A stretch of 49,887 nucleotides of DNA from Nocardiaceae bacterium (GTDB lineage Bacteria; Actinomycetota; Actinomycetes; Mycobacteriales; Mycobacteriaceae): NCBI GenBank assembly GCA_021372355.1, contig JAJFUQ010000158.1, positions 1 to 49,887 of the forward strand. The letters run 5' to 3'. Numbering within the stretch: position 1 is the stretch's first letter; every line of letters starts with the position of its first letter. The notes under the pieces are model-generated. The model saw only the letters and a program-made list of their open reading frames with translations, ran no database searches and was not told where the DNA came from. Made by a program: the position numbers and the translations under genes. This document shows, piece by piece, positions 1-7,892 of this stretch.

Positions 1-99
1 GGCGGGACCACCCCGTCGACGACGACTGCCCCAACGACCACGACCACCACGCCCGGACTCCTGCCGTCGCTTAGCATCAACGTCCCGGGGCTGAACTGA
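1..99 (+). CDS. C-terminal end of an unidentified protein (partial, clipped at window start)
   Basis: Frame 1 is open from the first base and stops with TGA at 97-99, giving 32 residues. The visible part is a Thr/Pro-rich linker (a run of Thr with Pro and Ala) followed by a short hydrophobic tail ending SINVPGLN. Such tails are common on secreted or cell-wall proteins of actinobacteria, for example class A penicillin-binding proteins, but nothing here identifies the family. The Thr-rich composition and a clean stop support real coding sequence. It converges on the SnoaL-like gene after an 18-base gap. Confidence 0.45.
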   Translation, partial: GGTTPSTTTAPTTTTTTPGLLPSLSINVPGLN

Positions 100-117
100 T
101 CGGGTCGGTCCGACGCG

Positions 118-531
118 TCACCGAAGCTGATTGAACAAGCCGGTGGTGTCGACCTGAAGCCAGCTCTCGGCGATCTTCCCGGCGGCGATCCGATGCATGG
201 TGTGACCCGTGAACGAAATCGACGCCAACGACGGTGGCCGTCCGTATAGCGGACCCGTGTGCGTGCCGTTCGCCGACCACCGGAGGGCGACGAGTTCGTC
301 GTCGGCGACCAGCTGGAGGATTTTGATCCGCAGATCGGGGAACGCACCGAGGTACGCGTCCACGAATGATCGGACCCCATCGTGACCATGCGGACCCTGC
401 GCCGAATCGCCGTCGACCCAGTCCTCGGCGTACACGTCGCCGAGGACGGAATCGGTGTCGTTCGCATTCCAACCGTCGATCCAGCGCCGGACGAGTTCAC
501 GGTTCTCTGCAGCACCCATACGAACCATCAT
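118..531 (-). CDS. SnoaL-like / ester cyclase family protein (NTF2-like fold)
   Basis: A 137-residue protein with the pattern of SnoaL-like polyketide cyclases. It has an N-terminal NRELVRRWIDGWNAND helix, an acidic YAEDWVDGD segment, a HGHDGVRSFVDAYLGAFPDLRI stretch (the family signature around the F-PD motif) and a C-terminal GKIAESWLQVDTTGLFNQL. The family forms small cone-shaped barrels that bind hydrophobic ligands. Most members outside antibiotic clusters have no known substrate, so function is open. The start could be ATG 531, or ATG 519 (MGAAENREL). It lies 28 bases after leuS on the same strand and may be co-transcribed with it. Confidence 0.8.
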   Translation of the reverse strand: MMVRMGAAENRELVRRWIDGWNANDTDSVLGDVYAEDWVDGDSAQGPHGHDGVRSFVDAYLGAFPDLRIKILQLVADDELVALRWSANGTHTGPLYGRPPSLASISFTGHTMHRIAAGKIAESWLQVDTTGLFNQLR

Positions 532-559
532 TGCCTGATCGATTCGGCGCCGCTCCCGC

Positions 560-3328
560 TTAGAGGACGACGTTCACCATCTTCTTCGGGATCACAATGA
601 CCTTGCGCGGGTCCTTGCCGTCGAGCAGTGCCGCGATCTTGTCGTCGGCGAGTGCCGCCGCCTGAACCGCAGCCGGGTCGGCGTCGGCCGCGACCGAGAT
701 GCGGCTGCGCACCTTGCCGTTGACCTGGATCGGGTACTCGATGGTGTCCACGGTCAGCCACGTGGGATCCGCGACTGGCCACGGTCCGTGGGCCAGGGAC
801 TTGTCCTGACCCAGTCGCGACCACAGCTCCTCGGCGATGTGCGGTGCCATCGGCGCAAGCATCAGCACGAGCGGCTCAGCGACTGCTCGCGGAGCCCCGT
901 TCGGGAACTGCTTGGTCAGGTGGTTCGTCAGCTCGATGAGCTTCGCGCCGGCGGTGTTGTCCCGGAGCCCTGCGTAGTCACCCGTGACACCGTCGATCGT
1001 GCGGTGGAGCAGACGCATGGTCGCGTCGTCCGGCTGATCGTCGGTCACTCGGAGCTCGCCGGTGTCCTCGTTGACCACCACGCGCCACAGCCGCTGCAAG
1101 AAGCGGTGGGCACCCACGACGTCCTTGGTGGCCCAGGGACGTGACGCATCGAGCGGTCCCATGGACATCTCGTAGAAGCGGAGGGTGTCGGCGCCGTACT
1201 CCTCGGCGATCTCGTCCGGCGCGACGGAGTTCTTGAGGGACTTGCCCATCTTTCCGTACTCGCGGTTGACCTCTTCGCCGTTGTAGAAGAACTTGCCGCC
1301 CTCCTCGGTCACCTCCGCTGCGGGCACGTAGACACCGCGAGCGTCGGTGAACGCATAGGCCTGGATGTACCCCTGGTTGAACAGTCGCCGGAACGGCTCC
1401 CACGAGCTGACATAGCCCAGGTCGAAGAGGACCTTGTGCCAGAAGCGGGCGTAGAGCAGGTGCAGAACCGCGTGCTCGACGCCACCGACGTAGAGGTCGA
1501 CGCCGCCCGGGTCGTTGGCCCCGCGAGGGCCGACCCAGTACGCCTCGTTCTCCGGCGCGCAGAACTGGTCCGGGTTCGTGGGGTCGATGTACCGCAGCTG
1601 GTACCAGGATGACCCAGCCCACTGGGGCATGACATTCGTGTCGCGGGTGTAGGACTTGAGTCCATCACCCAAGTCGAGCTCGACGTGTACCCAGTCCTTG
1701 GCCTTGCCCAGGGGAGGGGATGGCTCGGAGTCTGCGTCATTCGGGTCGAAGCTGACCGGCGCATAGTCGTCGACCTGTGGCAGCTCGACCGGCAGCATCG
1801 AATCGGGGAGCGCGATCGGGTTGCCGTCGGCGTCGTACACGATCGGGAACGGCTCACCCCAGTAGCGCTGGCGAGCGAACAGCCAGTCGCGCAGCTTGTA
1901 CTGGATCTTGCCCTGACCAACCCCATCGGCTTCGAGCCGGGCGATGACCTTGGCCTTGGCCTCGTCGACCGACAGCCCGTCGAGGTAGTCCGAGTTCACC
2001 AAGGTGCCGTCGCCTACATAGGGCAGCTCCGCAGGGGAGTCGGCGGTGTTTCGGATGACCTCGACGATGTCGAGACCGAAGGTCGAAGCGAACTCGTGGT
2101 CGCGGGTGTCGTGTCCCGGCACAGCCATGATCGCGCCCGTGCCGTAGCCCATGAGGACGTAGTCGGCGACGAAGATCGGGAGCTTGTGTCCGTTGACCGG
2201 GTTGACCGCGTACTCACCGAGGAAGACGCCGGTCTTCTCCTTGTTCTCCTGGCGCTCGAGATCGGACTTCGCGGCGATTGCCGCGCGGTACGTGGACACG
2301 GCCTCCGCGGGGGTTGACGACCCAAATGTCCACCGGCTGTCCACACCTTCGGGGTAGGACGCGGCGGTCAGGGTGTCCACGAGCGGGTGCTCGGGCGCGA
2401 GCACGACATAGGTCGCACCGAAGAGCGTGTCCGGACGGGTCGTGAAGACCTCGAGCTCGTGCCCGTCGGCCTTGAACGTGACCTGCGCACCTCGCGAACG
2501 GCCGATCCAGTTTCGCTGCATCGACTTGACCTTGTCGGGCCAGTCCAGGAATTCGAGGTCGTCGATCAGTCGGTCCGAGTACGCGGTGATCCGCATCATC
2601 CACTGCTGGAGGTGCTTGCGGAAAACCGGGAAATTACCGCGCTCGCTGCGGCCGTCAGCCGTTACTTCCTCGTTCGCGAGGACCGTGCCCAGACCCGGGC
2701 ACCAGTTGACGAGCGAGTCGGAGCGGTAGACGAGTCGATGCGCGTCGATGAAGGTGCGACGCTCGTCCGCGCTCAGGTCGCCAGGGACCTCGAGCTCGCT
2801 GATCGGCCGGGCCTTGTTCTGCTCGGTGTCGTACCAGGAGTTGTAGATCGTGAGGAAGATCCACTGCGTCCAGTGGTAGAAGTCCGTGTCCGTGGTCGCG
2901 ATGACACGACGACGGTCATGTCCCAGGCCCAGCCGGTCCAGCTGTCCCTGCATGGTCTTGATGTTGTTTTCGGTCGTCGTGCGGGGGTGGGTTCCCGTCT
3001 GGACCGCGTACTGCTCGGCCGGCAGGCCGAACGCGTCATAGCCCAGGGTGTGCAGCACGTTGTGTCCCTGCATGCGGTGGAACCGCGCGTAGACATCGGT
3101 CGCGATGTAGCCGAGCGGGTGTCCGACGTGCAGGCCGGCACCGCTGGGGTAGGGGAACATGTCCAGCACGAACAGCTTGTCGGCGGGCACATCACCAGCC
3201 AACGGACCAACCGGGTTCGGTGCGTTGAACGTGCCCTGCTCACGCCAGAATTCCTGCCAGCGCCGTTCTACGTCTCCTGCGAGAGAGGCGTTGTAGCGAA
3301 AGCCGGGCATGTTGGCGGAGTCAGTCAC
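560..3328 (-). CDS. leuS: leucyl-tRNA synthetase
   Basis: Charges tRNA-Leu with leucine in the cytoplasm. The class I signatures are plain: [17 protein letters not shown] (HIGH motif) near the N-terminus and KMGKSLKN (KMSKS loop) in the C-terminal third. Between them lie the CP1 editing domain ([12 protein letters not shown], later [15 protein letters not shown]) and WGEPFPIVY. The frame is open further upstream to 3484, but that extension is Arg-rich, unlike LeuS, and runs under the divergent gene. GTG 3328 gives 922 residues and sits six bases after a TACCCT -10 box, fitting a leaderless message. The M. tuberculosis neighbourhood (Rv0037c-Rv0041) shares yqgE, MFS and leuS. Confidence 0.97.
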   Translation of the reverse strand: MTDSANMPGFRYNASLAGDVERRWQEFWREQGTFNAPNPVGPLAGDVPADKLFVLDMFPYPSGAGLHVGHPLGYIATDVYARFHRMQGHNVLHTLGYDAFGLPAEQYAVQTGTHPRTTTENNIKTMQGQLDRLGLGHDRRRVIATTDTDFYHWTQWIFLTIYNSWYDTEQNKARPISELEVPGDLSADERRTFIDAHRLVYRSDSLVNWCPGLGTVLANEEVTADGRSERGNFPVFRKHLQQWMMRITAYSDRLIDDLEFLDWPDKVKSMQRNWIGRSRGAQVTFKADGHELEVFTTRPDTLFGATYVVLAPEHPLVDTLTAASYPEGVDSRWTFGSSTPAEAVSTYRAAIAAKSDLERQENKEKTGVFLGEYAVNPVNGHKLPIFVADYVLMGYGTGAIMAVPGHDTRDHEFASTFGLDIVEVIRNTADSPAELPYVGDGTLVNSDYLDGLSVDEAKAKVIARLEADGVGQGKIQYKLRDWLFARQRYWGEPFPIVYDADGNPIALPDSMLPVELPQVDDYAPVSFDPNDADSEPSPPLGKAKDWVHVELDLGDGLKSYTRDTNVMPQWAGSSWYQLRYIDPTNPDQFCAPENEAYWVGPRGANDPGGVDLYVGGVEHAVLHLLYARFWHKVLFDLGYVSSWEPFRRLFNQGYIQAYAFTDARGVYVPAAEVTEEGGKFFYNGEEVNREYGKMGKSLKNSVAPDEIAEEYGADTLRFYEMSMGPLDASRPWATKDVVGAHRFLQRLWRVVVNEDTGELRVTDDQPDDATMRLLHRTIDGVTGDYAGLRDNTAGAKLIELTNHLTKQFPNGAPRAVAEPLVLMLAPMAPHIAEELWSRLGQDKSLAHGPWPVADPTWLTVDTIEYPIQVNGKVRSRISVAADADPAAVQAAALADDKIAALLDGKDPRKVIVIPKKMVNVVL

Positions 3329-3334
3329 CAATAC

Positions 3335-3340
3335 AGGGTA
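3335..3340 (-). promoter_or_regulatory. -10 box for leaderless leuS
   Basis: On the minus strand TACCCT (TANNNT class) is followed by exactly six bases (GTATTG) and then the GTG of leuS. This places the expected transcription start at the start codon itself. No convincing -35 is seen. The promoter call rests on spacing alone. Confidence 0.5.
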
Positions 3341-3399
3341 AGACGTCCTTCTCGGGCCTCCGAACCCAAGGTTGCGAGCCGGGACGTAAGGTTGCACAC

Positions 3400-3807
3400 G
3401 TGATTGCCGTATCTGTTGTGCTCTGGGTACTCGGCGTCGTCGTCGTGGCGACCGGGATCGCGGCCCTGTTCGGACTGCTTGCACCCAATCGCTTCGTGGG
3501 AATCCGCACTGCCGAGGCGCTCAAGAACGAAGACACCTTCCGTCTGGCGAACAAAATCGCCGCGCCGACGACCATCCTGGCCGGCGCCCTGCTCGGTGCT
3601 GCCGGGCTCACGCTCAACTTCATTGGCGGACTGACCGGCGCTATCGTCGCGGTTCTCGCGATCCTCACGGCCGTCGTCGTTGCCGGATTCGGTGCAACGG
3701 TGGGTTCACGGGCGGCGAAGGCGAAGGCCCCCGTTGGTGCGTGCGGACAGTCGTGCGGTGGTTGCAGTCTGCGCGATGCGTGCGAGTCGCCGGCTGCGGG
3801 TGCCTGA
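3400..3807 (+). CDS. SdpI-like small membrane protein with a Cys-rich tail
   Basis: A 135-residue protein. Residues 4-27, 57-76 and 79-100 are hydrophobic helices. Between the first two is the SdpI-family pattern [25 protein letters not shown]. SdpI in Bacillus gives immunity to the SdpC toxin, but most family members are uncharacterised. The C-terminus carries [14 protein letters not shown], with Cys115, 119, 122 and 128 (C-x3-C-x2-C-x5-C), which is not part of the SdpI fold and could bind metal or be modified. GTG 3400 lies seven bases after TAAGGT, suggesting near-leaderless transcription divergent from leuS. It ends 57 bases before the TIGR04222 gene. Confidence 0.8.
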   Translation: MIAVSVVLWVLGVVVVATGIAALFGLLAPNRFVGIRTAEALKNEDTFRLANKIAAPTTILAGALLGAAGLTLNFIGGLTGAIVAVLAILTAVVVAGFGATVGSRAAKAKAPVGACGQSCGGCSLRDACESPAAGA

Positions 3808-3852
3808 CCCGACCTAGGACGGTCCGACGCTGCACCTTCGTACGTCGTGCCC

Positions 3853-3864
3853 AATACTGACGTC
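3853..3864 (+). promoter_or_regulatory. -10 box for leaderless TIGR04222 gene
   Basis: AATACT at 3853-3858 is followed by six bases and the ATG at 3865, so transcription should begin at the start codon. There is no Shine-Dalgarno. The arrangement (NATACT, six bases, ATG) is the same before the second TIGR04222 gene at 7056. An inverted repeat ACGTC (3842-3846) / GACGT (3859-3863) brackets the -10 and could be an operator. Confidence 0.45.
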
Positions 3865-4791
3865 ATGAAGGAACTCCTGGCCGCCGATACCTGGGGCATC
3901 TCCGGGCCCGACTTCCTCGGGATCTACGTTCTGCTGGGCGTGACCGCGTTTGCCGCGTCGCTCGTTCTGCGGATCTTCCTGACCAGGTTCTGGGGACGCG
4001 GCGACACCGGCGAGGTCCTCACCCCCTCTGAACTGGGCATGCTCCTCAGCGACGACCGTGCGGTGCTGGCGGCACTGGCGCAATTGCGCGCCGCCGAGCT
4101 CATCGGCAACTCGGGCAAGCTACGGCCGCTCAATGCCAACGACCAGCGCAATCTCGATCCGTTCGCCGTCGCGATCTACAACCGATACTCGGCCGCCACG
4201 CCAACGGTCCGCGCGCTCGTCCCGCTGTCGGATGCACCACTTGCCGAACTCCGCGCGGCGCTCACCAACCGTTGGTACCTCGCCGGCCCGCACCTGCGCG
4301 GCGCGTTGCTCCTCGCGGCCGTTCCGATCGACGTGGTCCTCATCCTGGGCGTCGCGCGAATCATCGCCGGTATCGCGAACGGCAAGGCCGTCGCCTTCCT
4401 CGTCATTCTCACCATCATCCAGGCAGTCATCTGGCTGACATTCCTCCGCAAGCCCCGAATGACCGCCCGCGGACGGGGAGCGCTTCGAAAGGCGCGCCAC
4501 GAGGTTCGTTACCTCAACCCCACACAGCAGCCTGCGCTGTCCAGCTACGGTGCCGCGCATGCCGGGTTGTCGGCCGCGTTGTACGGAGGGGCCGCACTGT
4601 GGCTTTTGGACCCGGCATTTGCGCAGGCCAGCGAAGTGAACCGCCACGTGAGCACCGGCTATTCCGACTCCTCCTCGTCGACGTGGGACTCCTCCAGCAG
4701 CTCCTCGAGCTCCTCGAGTTGCTCGTCTTCCTCGAGTTGCAGCAGCGGAAGCAGCTGCGGTGGTGGTGGCGGCGGAGGATGCGGCGGGTGA
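3865..4791 (+). CDS. TIGR04222 membrane protein with Ser/Gly/Cys-rich C-terminal tail, likely MNIO substrate
   Basis: A 308-residue protein from ATG 3865 (an alternative GTG at 3847 adds six residues). It starts with the TIGR04222 signature WGISGPDFLGIYVLLG and one membrane helix. A cytoplasmic-looking helical domain (LTPSELGMLLSDDRAVLAAL) follows, then two further membrane helices near residues 145-195, then RKPRMTARGRGALRKARHEVRYLNP. From about residue 262 the tail is almost only Ser, then Gly, with Cys286, 292, 298 and 306 (C-x5-C-x5-C-x7-C-G-G). Genes of this family are recurrently found beside DUF692 (MNIO) genes, and MNIO enzymes modify Cys of precursor peptides, so the tail is the probable substrate (inference). 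The stop overlaps the MNIO start by four bases. Confidence 0.88.
   Translation: MKELLAADTWGISGPDFLGIYVLLGVTAFAASLVLRIFLTRFWGRGDTGEVLTPSELGMLLSDDRAVLAALAQLRAAELIGNSGKLRPLNANDQRNLDPFAVAIYNRYSAATPTVRALVPLSDAPLAELRAALTNRWYLAGPHLRGALLLAAVPIDVVLILGVARIIAGIANGKAVAFLVILTIIQAVIWLTFLRKPRMTARGRGALRKARHEVRYLNPTQQPALSSYGAAHAGLSAALYGGAALWLLDPAFAQASEVNRHVSTGYSDSSSSTWDSSSSSSSSSSCSSSSSCSSGSSCGGGGGGGCGG
4774..4778 (+). promoter_or_regulatory. Ribosome binding site of the MNIO gene inside the Gly/Cys tail codons
   Basis: GGAGG at 4774-4778 lies nine bases before GTG 4788. It is made by the glycine codons of the upstream gene's tail, next to the last Cys codon. It decides the start of the MNIO gene: the in-frame ATG at 4779 directly abuts GGAGG and is too close to use it. 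Confidence 0.7.
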
Positions 4792-5636
4792 GTCCGCTCG
4801 GGCCTCCATCCGTCGGCATCGGCTGGCGTTCCGAGATCGCCGGAATCATCGACGAGCTCGCTGACCTGAGCTTTTGCGAGGTCATCGCGGAAAATCTGCA
4901 CCAACACAAGCGCGAGATGCACGTTCCGCTCGAGCTGACCAGACTCAGGTCACGAGGCGTGAATGTCATACCTCACGGGATTGGCCTGTCCCTGGGTGGG
5001 GCAGAGCCGGTCGACCCGAAGCGAATCGCGCATCTGGCCGCGTGCGCGGAGGCGCTGTCGGCACCGCTGGTGAGCGAACACATCTCATTCGTCCGCGCTG
5101 GCGGAGTCGAAGCGGGTCATCTTCTGCCTGTGCCACGTACCAGGGACTCACTCGACGTTCTGACCGCGAACATCAAACAGGTCCAGGCCGAACTGTCGGT
5201 TCCGTTGGCGCTGGAAAACGTCGCGGCACTCTTCGACTGGCCCGACGCCGAGTACACCGACGCGGAATTCCTGACCGAATTGGTGGAATCTACGGGTATC
5301 TACCTTCTGCTCGATATCGCCAATATCTACGCGAATTCACGTAACCGTGGCATGGATCCGATCGCCGAGCTTGCGTCGATGCCGCTCGATCGGGTGGCCT
5401 ACTGCCACGTCGCCGGAGGTCGCCTGCAGGGCGGCCGCTATCACGACACCCATACGGATCGGGTGCCTGAAGAGGTCCTTGCGATGATCCGCGAAATCTC
5501 CACCCCGCCTCCGCTCATGCTCGAACTCGACGGCAACTTCCCGGCGGCGAGCGACATCCTCGGCGAACTGGACGCGATCTCCGACGCCGCACGTCTGCCC
5601 CGGATCACTGCCGGCACATCCTGGAGTGTGCAGTGA
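4788..5636 (+). CDS. DUF692 / MNIO-family multinuclear non-heme iron oxidase
   Basis: A 282-residue TIM-barrel enzyme of the DUF692 family (MbnB, TglH, ChrH and bufferin-modifying relatives), which oxidises Cys residues of ribosomal peptides using two or three iron ions. Expected metal-site segments are all present: IPHGIGLS (His63), VSEHISF (Glu97, His98), LALENVA (Glu143, Asn144), LLLDIANIYAN (Asp176, Asn179), YCHVAGG (His207), DTHTD (Asp220, His222) and LELDGNFP (Glu246). GTG 4788 overlaps the TIGR04222 stop (GTGA), and its own stop overlaps the next gene in the same way, so three proteins should be made in fixed ratio. The reaction product on this substrate class is not known to me. Confidence 0.93.
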   Translation: MSPLGPPSVGIGWRSEIAGIIDELADLSFCEVIAENLHQHKREMHVPLELTRLRSRGVNVIPHGIGLSLGGAEPVDPKRIAHLAACAEALSAPLVSEHISFVRAGGVEAGHLLPVPRTRDSLDVLTANIKQVQAELSVPLALENVAALFDWPDAEYTDAEFLTELVESTGIYLLLDIANIYANSRNRGMDPIAELASMPLDRVAYCHVAGGRLQGGRYHDTHTDRVPEEVLAMIREISTPPPLMLELDGNFPAASDILGELDAISDAARLPRITAGTSWSVQ

Positions 5637-5983
5637 CCCGAGACGAACTGGCAAAGCAGCAGGAAGCTCTCGTTGCTGCGCTTGTCGCAGGGGGACCGCC
5701 CCCGGCGGGATTCGATGTTCCGGCCCTCGAAGCAACAGTCGAAGCCCTCCTCAACAAGCGGGCCGGCGAAGTGGCCCACCGCGCGCCCGATCTCAAGTAC
5801 GAACTCGGCGCGGACTTCGCCCCGCGGTTTCGCGAGTGGGCATCCTCACGTCCTAAGACAACGACTGCGGCAGATACCGTTAGTTTCCGAGATCATTTGA
5901 TTTCCGAAGGAATCATCACGCCACCCGCGAAACCCCGACCATCGCTACGCCGCTTGCTGCGACAGAAATTGCGCGGCCACTGA
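5633..5983 (+). CDS. Small putative MNIO partner protein
   Basis: A 116-residue basic-ended protein starting at GTG 5633, overlapping the MNIO stop by four bases. The sequence reads LVAGGPPPAGFD, then LLNKRAGEVAHRAPDL, then DFAPRFREWASSRP and a final cluster of Arg/Lys. MNIO enzymes normally work with a small partner (MbnC, TglI, DUF2063-type) that presents the precursor. This gene has the size, the position and the GFD ... KR ... F-EWA pattern I associate with actinobacterial partners of this type. I did not recognise a catalytic motif. The role is inferred from context; the coding call is strong because of the overlap and codon use. Confidence 0.8.
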   Translation: MTRDELAKQQEALVAALVAGGPPPAGFDVPALEATVEALLNKRAGEVAHRAPDLKYELGADFAPRFREWASSRPKTTTAADTVSFRDHLISEGIITPPAKPRPSLRRLLRQKLRGH

Positions 5984-5997
5984 GGAGGACCGACTAG

Positions 5998-6984
5998 ATG
6001 GCGAGCCCGAGCCGACCGCCGATCGTCGACAACTTCGTCCTCGCGATCATCGGGGTAGCCATCTTGGCTTCGGTGTTCCCGGCCTCCGGAACCTTCGCCG
6101 ATGTGGTCAAGGTCGTGACCATGGTCGCGATCGCAGCCCTGTTCTTCCTCTACGGTGCACGGTTGTCCCCGCAAGAGGCTCTCGCCGGCCTGGCCCACTG
6201 GCGACTGCACGTCGTCGTTCTCGGCGCGACCTTCCTGCTCTTTCCCGCACTCGGGTTGGCAGCTGCGGTCACCAGTCCGGCACTTATCCCGGAAGGCCTC
6301 TACACGGGTCTGCTCTTCCTTTGTCTAGTGCCGTCTACGGTTCAGTCGTCGATCGTCTTCACCTCGATCGCGCGCGGCAACGTCGCCGGGGCCGTCGTGA
6401 GCGCGTCGATCTCGAACCTGCTCGGTGTCTTCATCACGCCACTGCTGGTCATCGCCCTCATGAACACCACGGGTAAGGCCACGGTCGACGCTGCGTCCGT
6501 CGTCAACATCGTGGTCCAACTCCTGTTGCCGTTCTTGCTGGGACAGTTGCTCCGACCCTGGGTCAAGGACGTCGTGGCGCGCTATTCGAAGCAGACCAAA
6601 GCCATCGACCGGGGCTCGATTCTTCTGGTGGTCTACAGCGCCTTCAGTGCGTCGCAGCGCGAGCACGTGTGGAGCAATCTGTCACTGTGGCGAATCGTGG
6701 CCATCGTTGTCCTCTGCGCTCTGCTGCTCGCGATCGTCCTCGCAGTGACCTGGTTGGCGGGTCGAGCGTTGGGATTTTCGCGCGAAGACCGAATTGTCAT
6801 CGTCTTCTGCGGATCGAAGAAGAGCCTCGCGAGTGGCCTCCCGATGGCGTCGGTTCTCTTCGCCGGTCACCCCATCGGAATGATCGTGTTGCCCCTGATG
6901 ATCTTCCACCAGATCCAACTGATCGTGTGCGCTGTCCTAGCCCAGCGTTGGGAGCGCTCTGCCGACGAGTTGGCAACGCCCTAG
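5998..6984 (+). CDS. SBF-like (bile acid:sodium symporter family) transporter
   Basis: A 328-residue integral membrane protein with about ten hydrophobic helices. It carries SBF-like/YfeH-type motifs: FFLYGARLSPQEAL near the third helix, LVPSTVQSSIVFTSIARGNVAGAVVSASISN in the centre and FCGSKKSLASGLPMASVLF near the end. These match the two crossed helix-break regions of the BASS superfamily. The transported compound is unknown. GAGGAGG overlaps the preceding stop and is nine bases from the ATG, so the gene is in the MNIO operon. It may move the modified product, a cofactor precursor or an unrelated organic anion; the sequence does not say which. Confidence 0.88.
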   Translation: MASPSRPPIVDNFVLAIIGVAILASVFPASGTFADVVKVVTMVAIAALFFLYGARLSPQEALAGLAHWRLHVVVLGATFLLFPALGLAAAVTSPALIPEGLYTGLLFLCLVPSTVQSSIVFTSIARGNVAGAVVSASISNLLGVFITPLLVIALMNTTGKATVDAASVVNIVVQLLLPFLLGQLLRPWVKDVVARYSKQTKAIDRGSILLVVYSAFSASQREHVWSNLSLWRIVAIVVLCALLLAIVLAVTWLAGRALGFSREDRIVIVFCGSKKSLASGLPMASVLFAGHPIGMIVLPLMIFHQIQLIVCAVLAQRWERSADELATP

Positions 6985-7043
6985 GCTGTCCGCTGTTCGC
7001 ACGAAATAGTGCCGCCGATTGGCCCACCCCCAGATCGACTTCG

Positions 7044-7055
7044 CATACTGGCCCC
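7044..7055 (+). promoter_or_regulatory. -10 box for leaderless second TIGR04222 gene
   Basis: CATACT at 7044-7049, six bases (GGCCCC), then ATG 7056. There is no Shine-Dalgarno. It has the same layout as the promoter at 3853, suggesting both paralogues are transcribed without leaders from similar promoters. Confidence 0.45.
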
Positions 7056-7886
7056 ATGATCACGAACACCGGACTCCACCTGAGTCCCGGCATGTTGTGG
7101 TTCCTTTCATTGCTTGTTGCGTCGGCAATCTGCGCACCCGCGCTGGTGTGGCTCGCCGCCCTTCGGGTCTGGCCACGTGTGCCGGTACCTGAAGGGCTGG
7201 CACCTTCTCAGATCGGCTACCTGATCGATGCCGACCACGCGGTCTCCGCCGCACTTGTCCAACTAAGGCAAGCGGGACTCATCGACGTAGAGGGTTCACC
7301 TTGCCCGGTCGAACCGGTCGCTGTAGCGGCGGTCGATGATTTCGCCCTCGCCGTTCTTCATCGCATTTCGTCCGGAACATCACCAGCCGTAGGAACGCTG
7401 ACCAAGGTCAGCTGGGCCGAACTCGGGACATTGCAGTGGACCCTGCGCGACCATGCGCTCCTGGTCCCGGACAAGTTCCGGCGGCTCCGAAACATTGCCC
7501 TGGTTCCGGGAATCCTGGTGATCGCCGCAGCCCTTCTCAACAAGTACGGGGGCTTCGTCAACGGCGGGACGACGTTCTTCGTGGCCGTGAGCTCGACGGT
7601 GACCGCGATGCTGGTTTTCGACTGCCCGCGGTTAACTGCCCGGGGGCACCGGGCTGTGCGAAAGGCGCAGAGAGACTTTCGTCATCTGAACCCCGACGAA
7701 GTCACGACGCCCGCGGCACTCAGTCCCTTCCTCGCCGGAATGTCAGTCGCACTCTTCGGCTCGCCTGCCCTGACCCACATCGACGCCGACTTCGCGGACA
7801 ACGTGAACGCACCACGGTCAAAGCGGCTCGCCGGCGCACGGAAGGGCGTTGCGGCCGTGCTCGCAGCACTTCTCCTACCCAGCTGA
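7056..7886 (+). CDS. TIGR04222-like membrane protein lacking the Cys-rich tail
   Basis: A 276-residue paralogue of the protein at 3865. Aligned landmarks are LAPSQIGYLIDADHAVSAALVQLRQAGLID (compare LTPSELGMLLSDDRAVLAALAQLRAAELIG), CPRLTARGHRAVRKAQRDFRHLNP (compare KPRMTARGRGALRKARHEVRYLNP) and SVALFGSPALTHIDADFAD (compare SAALYGGAALWLLDPAFAQ). Homology stops exactly where the first protein enters its Ser/Cys tail. This one instead ends in a short Arg/Lys segment and a hydrophobic VAAVLAALLLPS. It thus has the membrane module without the putative modified part, and could be a partner, scaffold or decoy. It follows the transporter by 71 bases with its own predicted promoter. Confidence 0.82.
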   Translation: MITNTGLHLSPGMLWFLSLLVASAICAPALVWLAALRVWPRVPVPEGLAPSQIGYLIDADHAVSAALVQLRQAGLIDVEGSPCPVEPVAVAAVDDFALAVLHRISSGTSPAVGTLTKVSWAELGTLQWTLRDHALLVPDKFRRLRNIALVPGILVIAAALLNKYGGFVNGGTTFFVAVSSTVTAMLVFDCPRLTARGHRAVRKAQRDFRHLNPDEVTTPAALSPFLAGMSVALFGSPALTHIDADFADNVNAPRSKRLAGARKGVAAVLAALLLPS

Positions 7887-7892
7887 TCCCGC

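Noticed and set aside
3329..3484. N-terminal extension of leuS
   Set aside because: The open frame continues, but the residues are Arg-rich and unlike LeuS, they underlie the divergent SdpI-like gene, and GTG 3328 has an ideally placed -10.
4674..4791. Ser/Gly/Cys tail as a frameshift or repeat-sequencing artefact
   Set aside because: The frame stays open to a stop that overlaps the next start, Cys are evenly spaced, codons vary (TCC, TCG, AGC, AGT), and TIGR04222 proteins are known for such tails.
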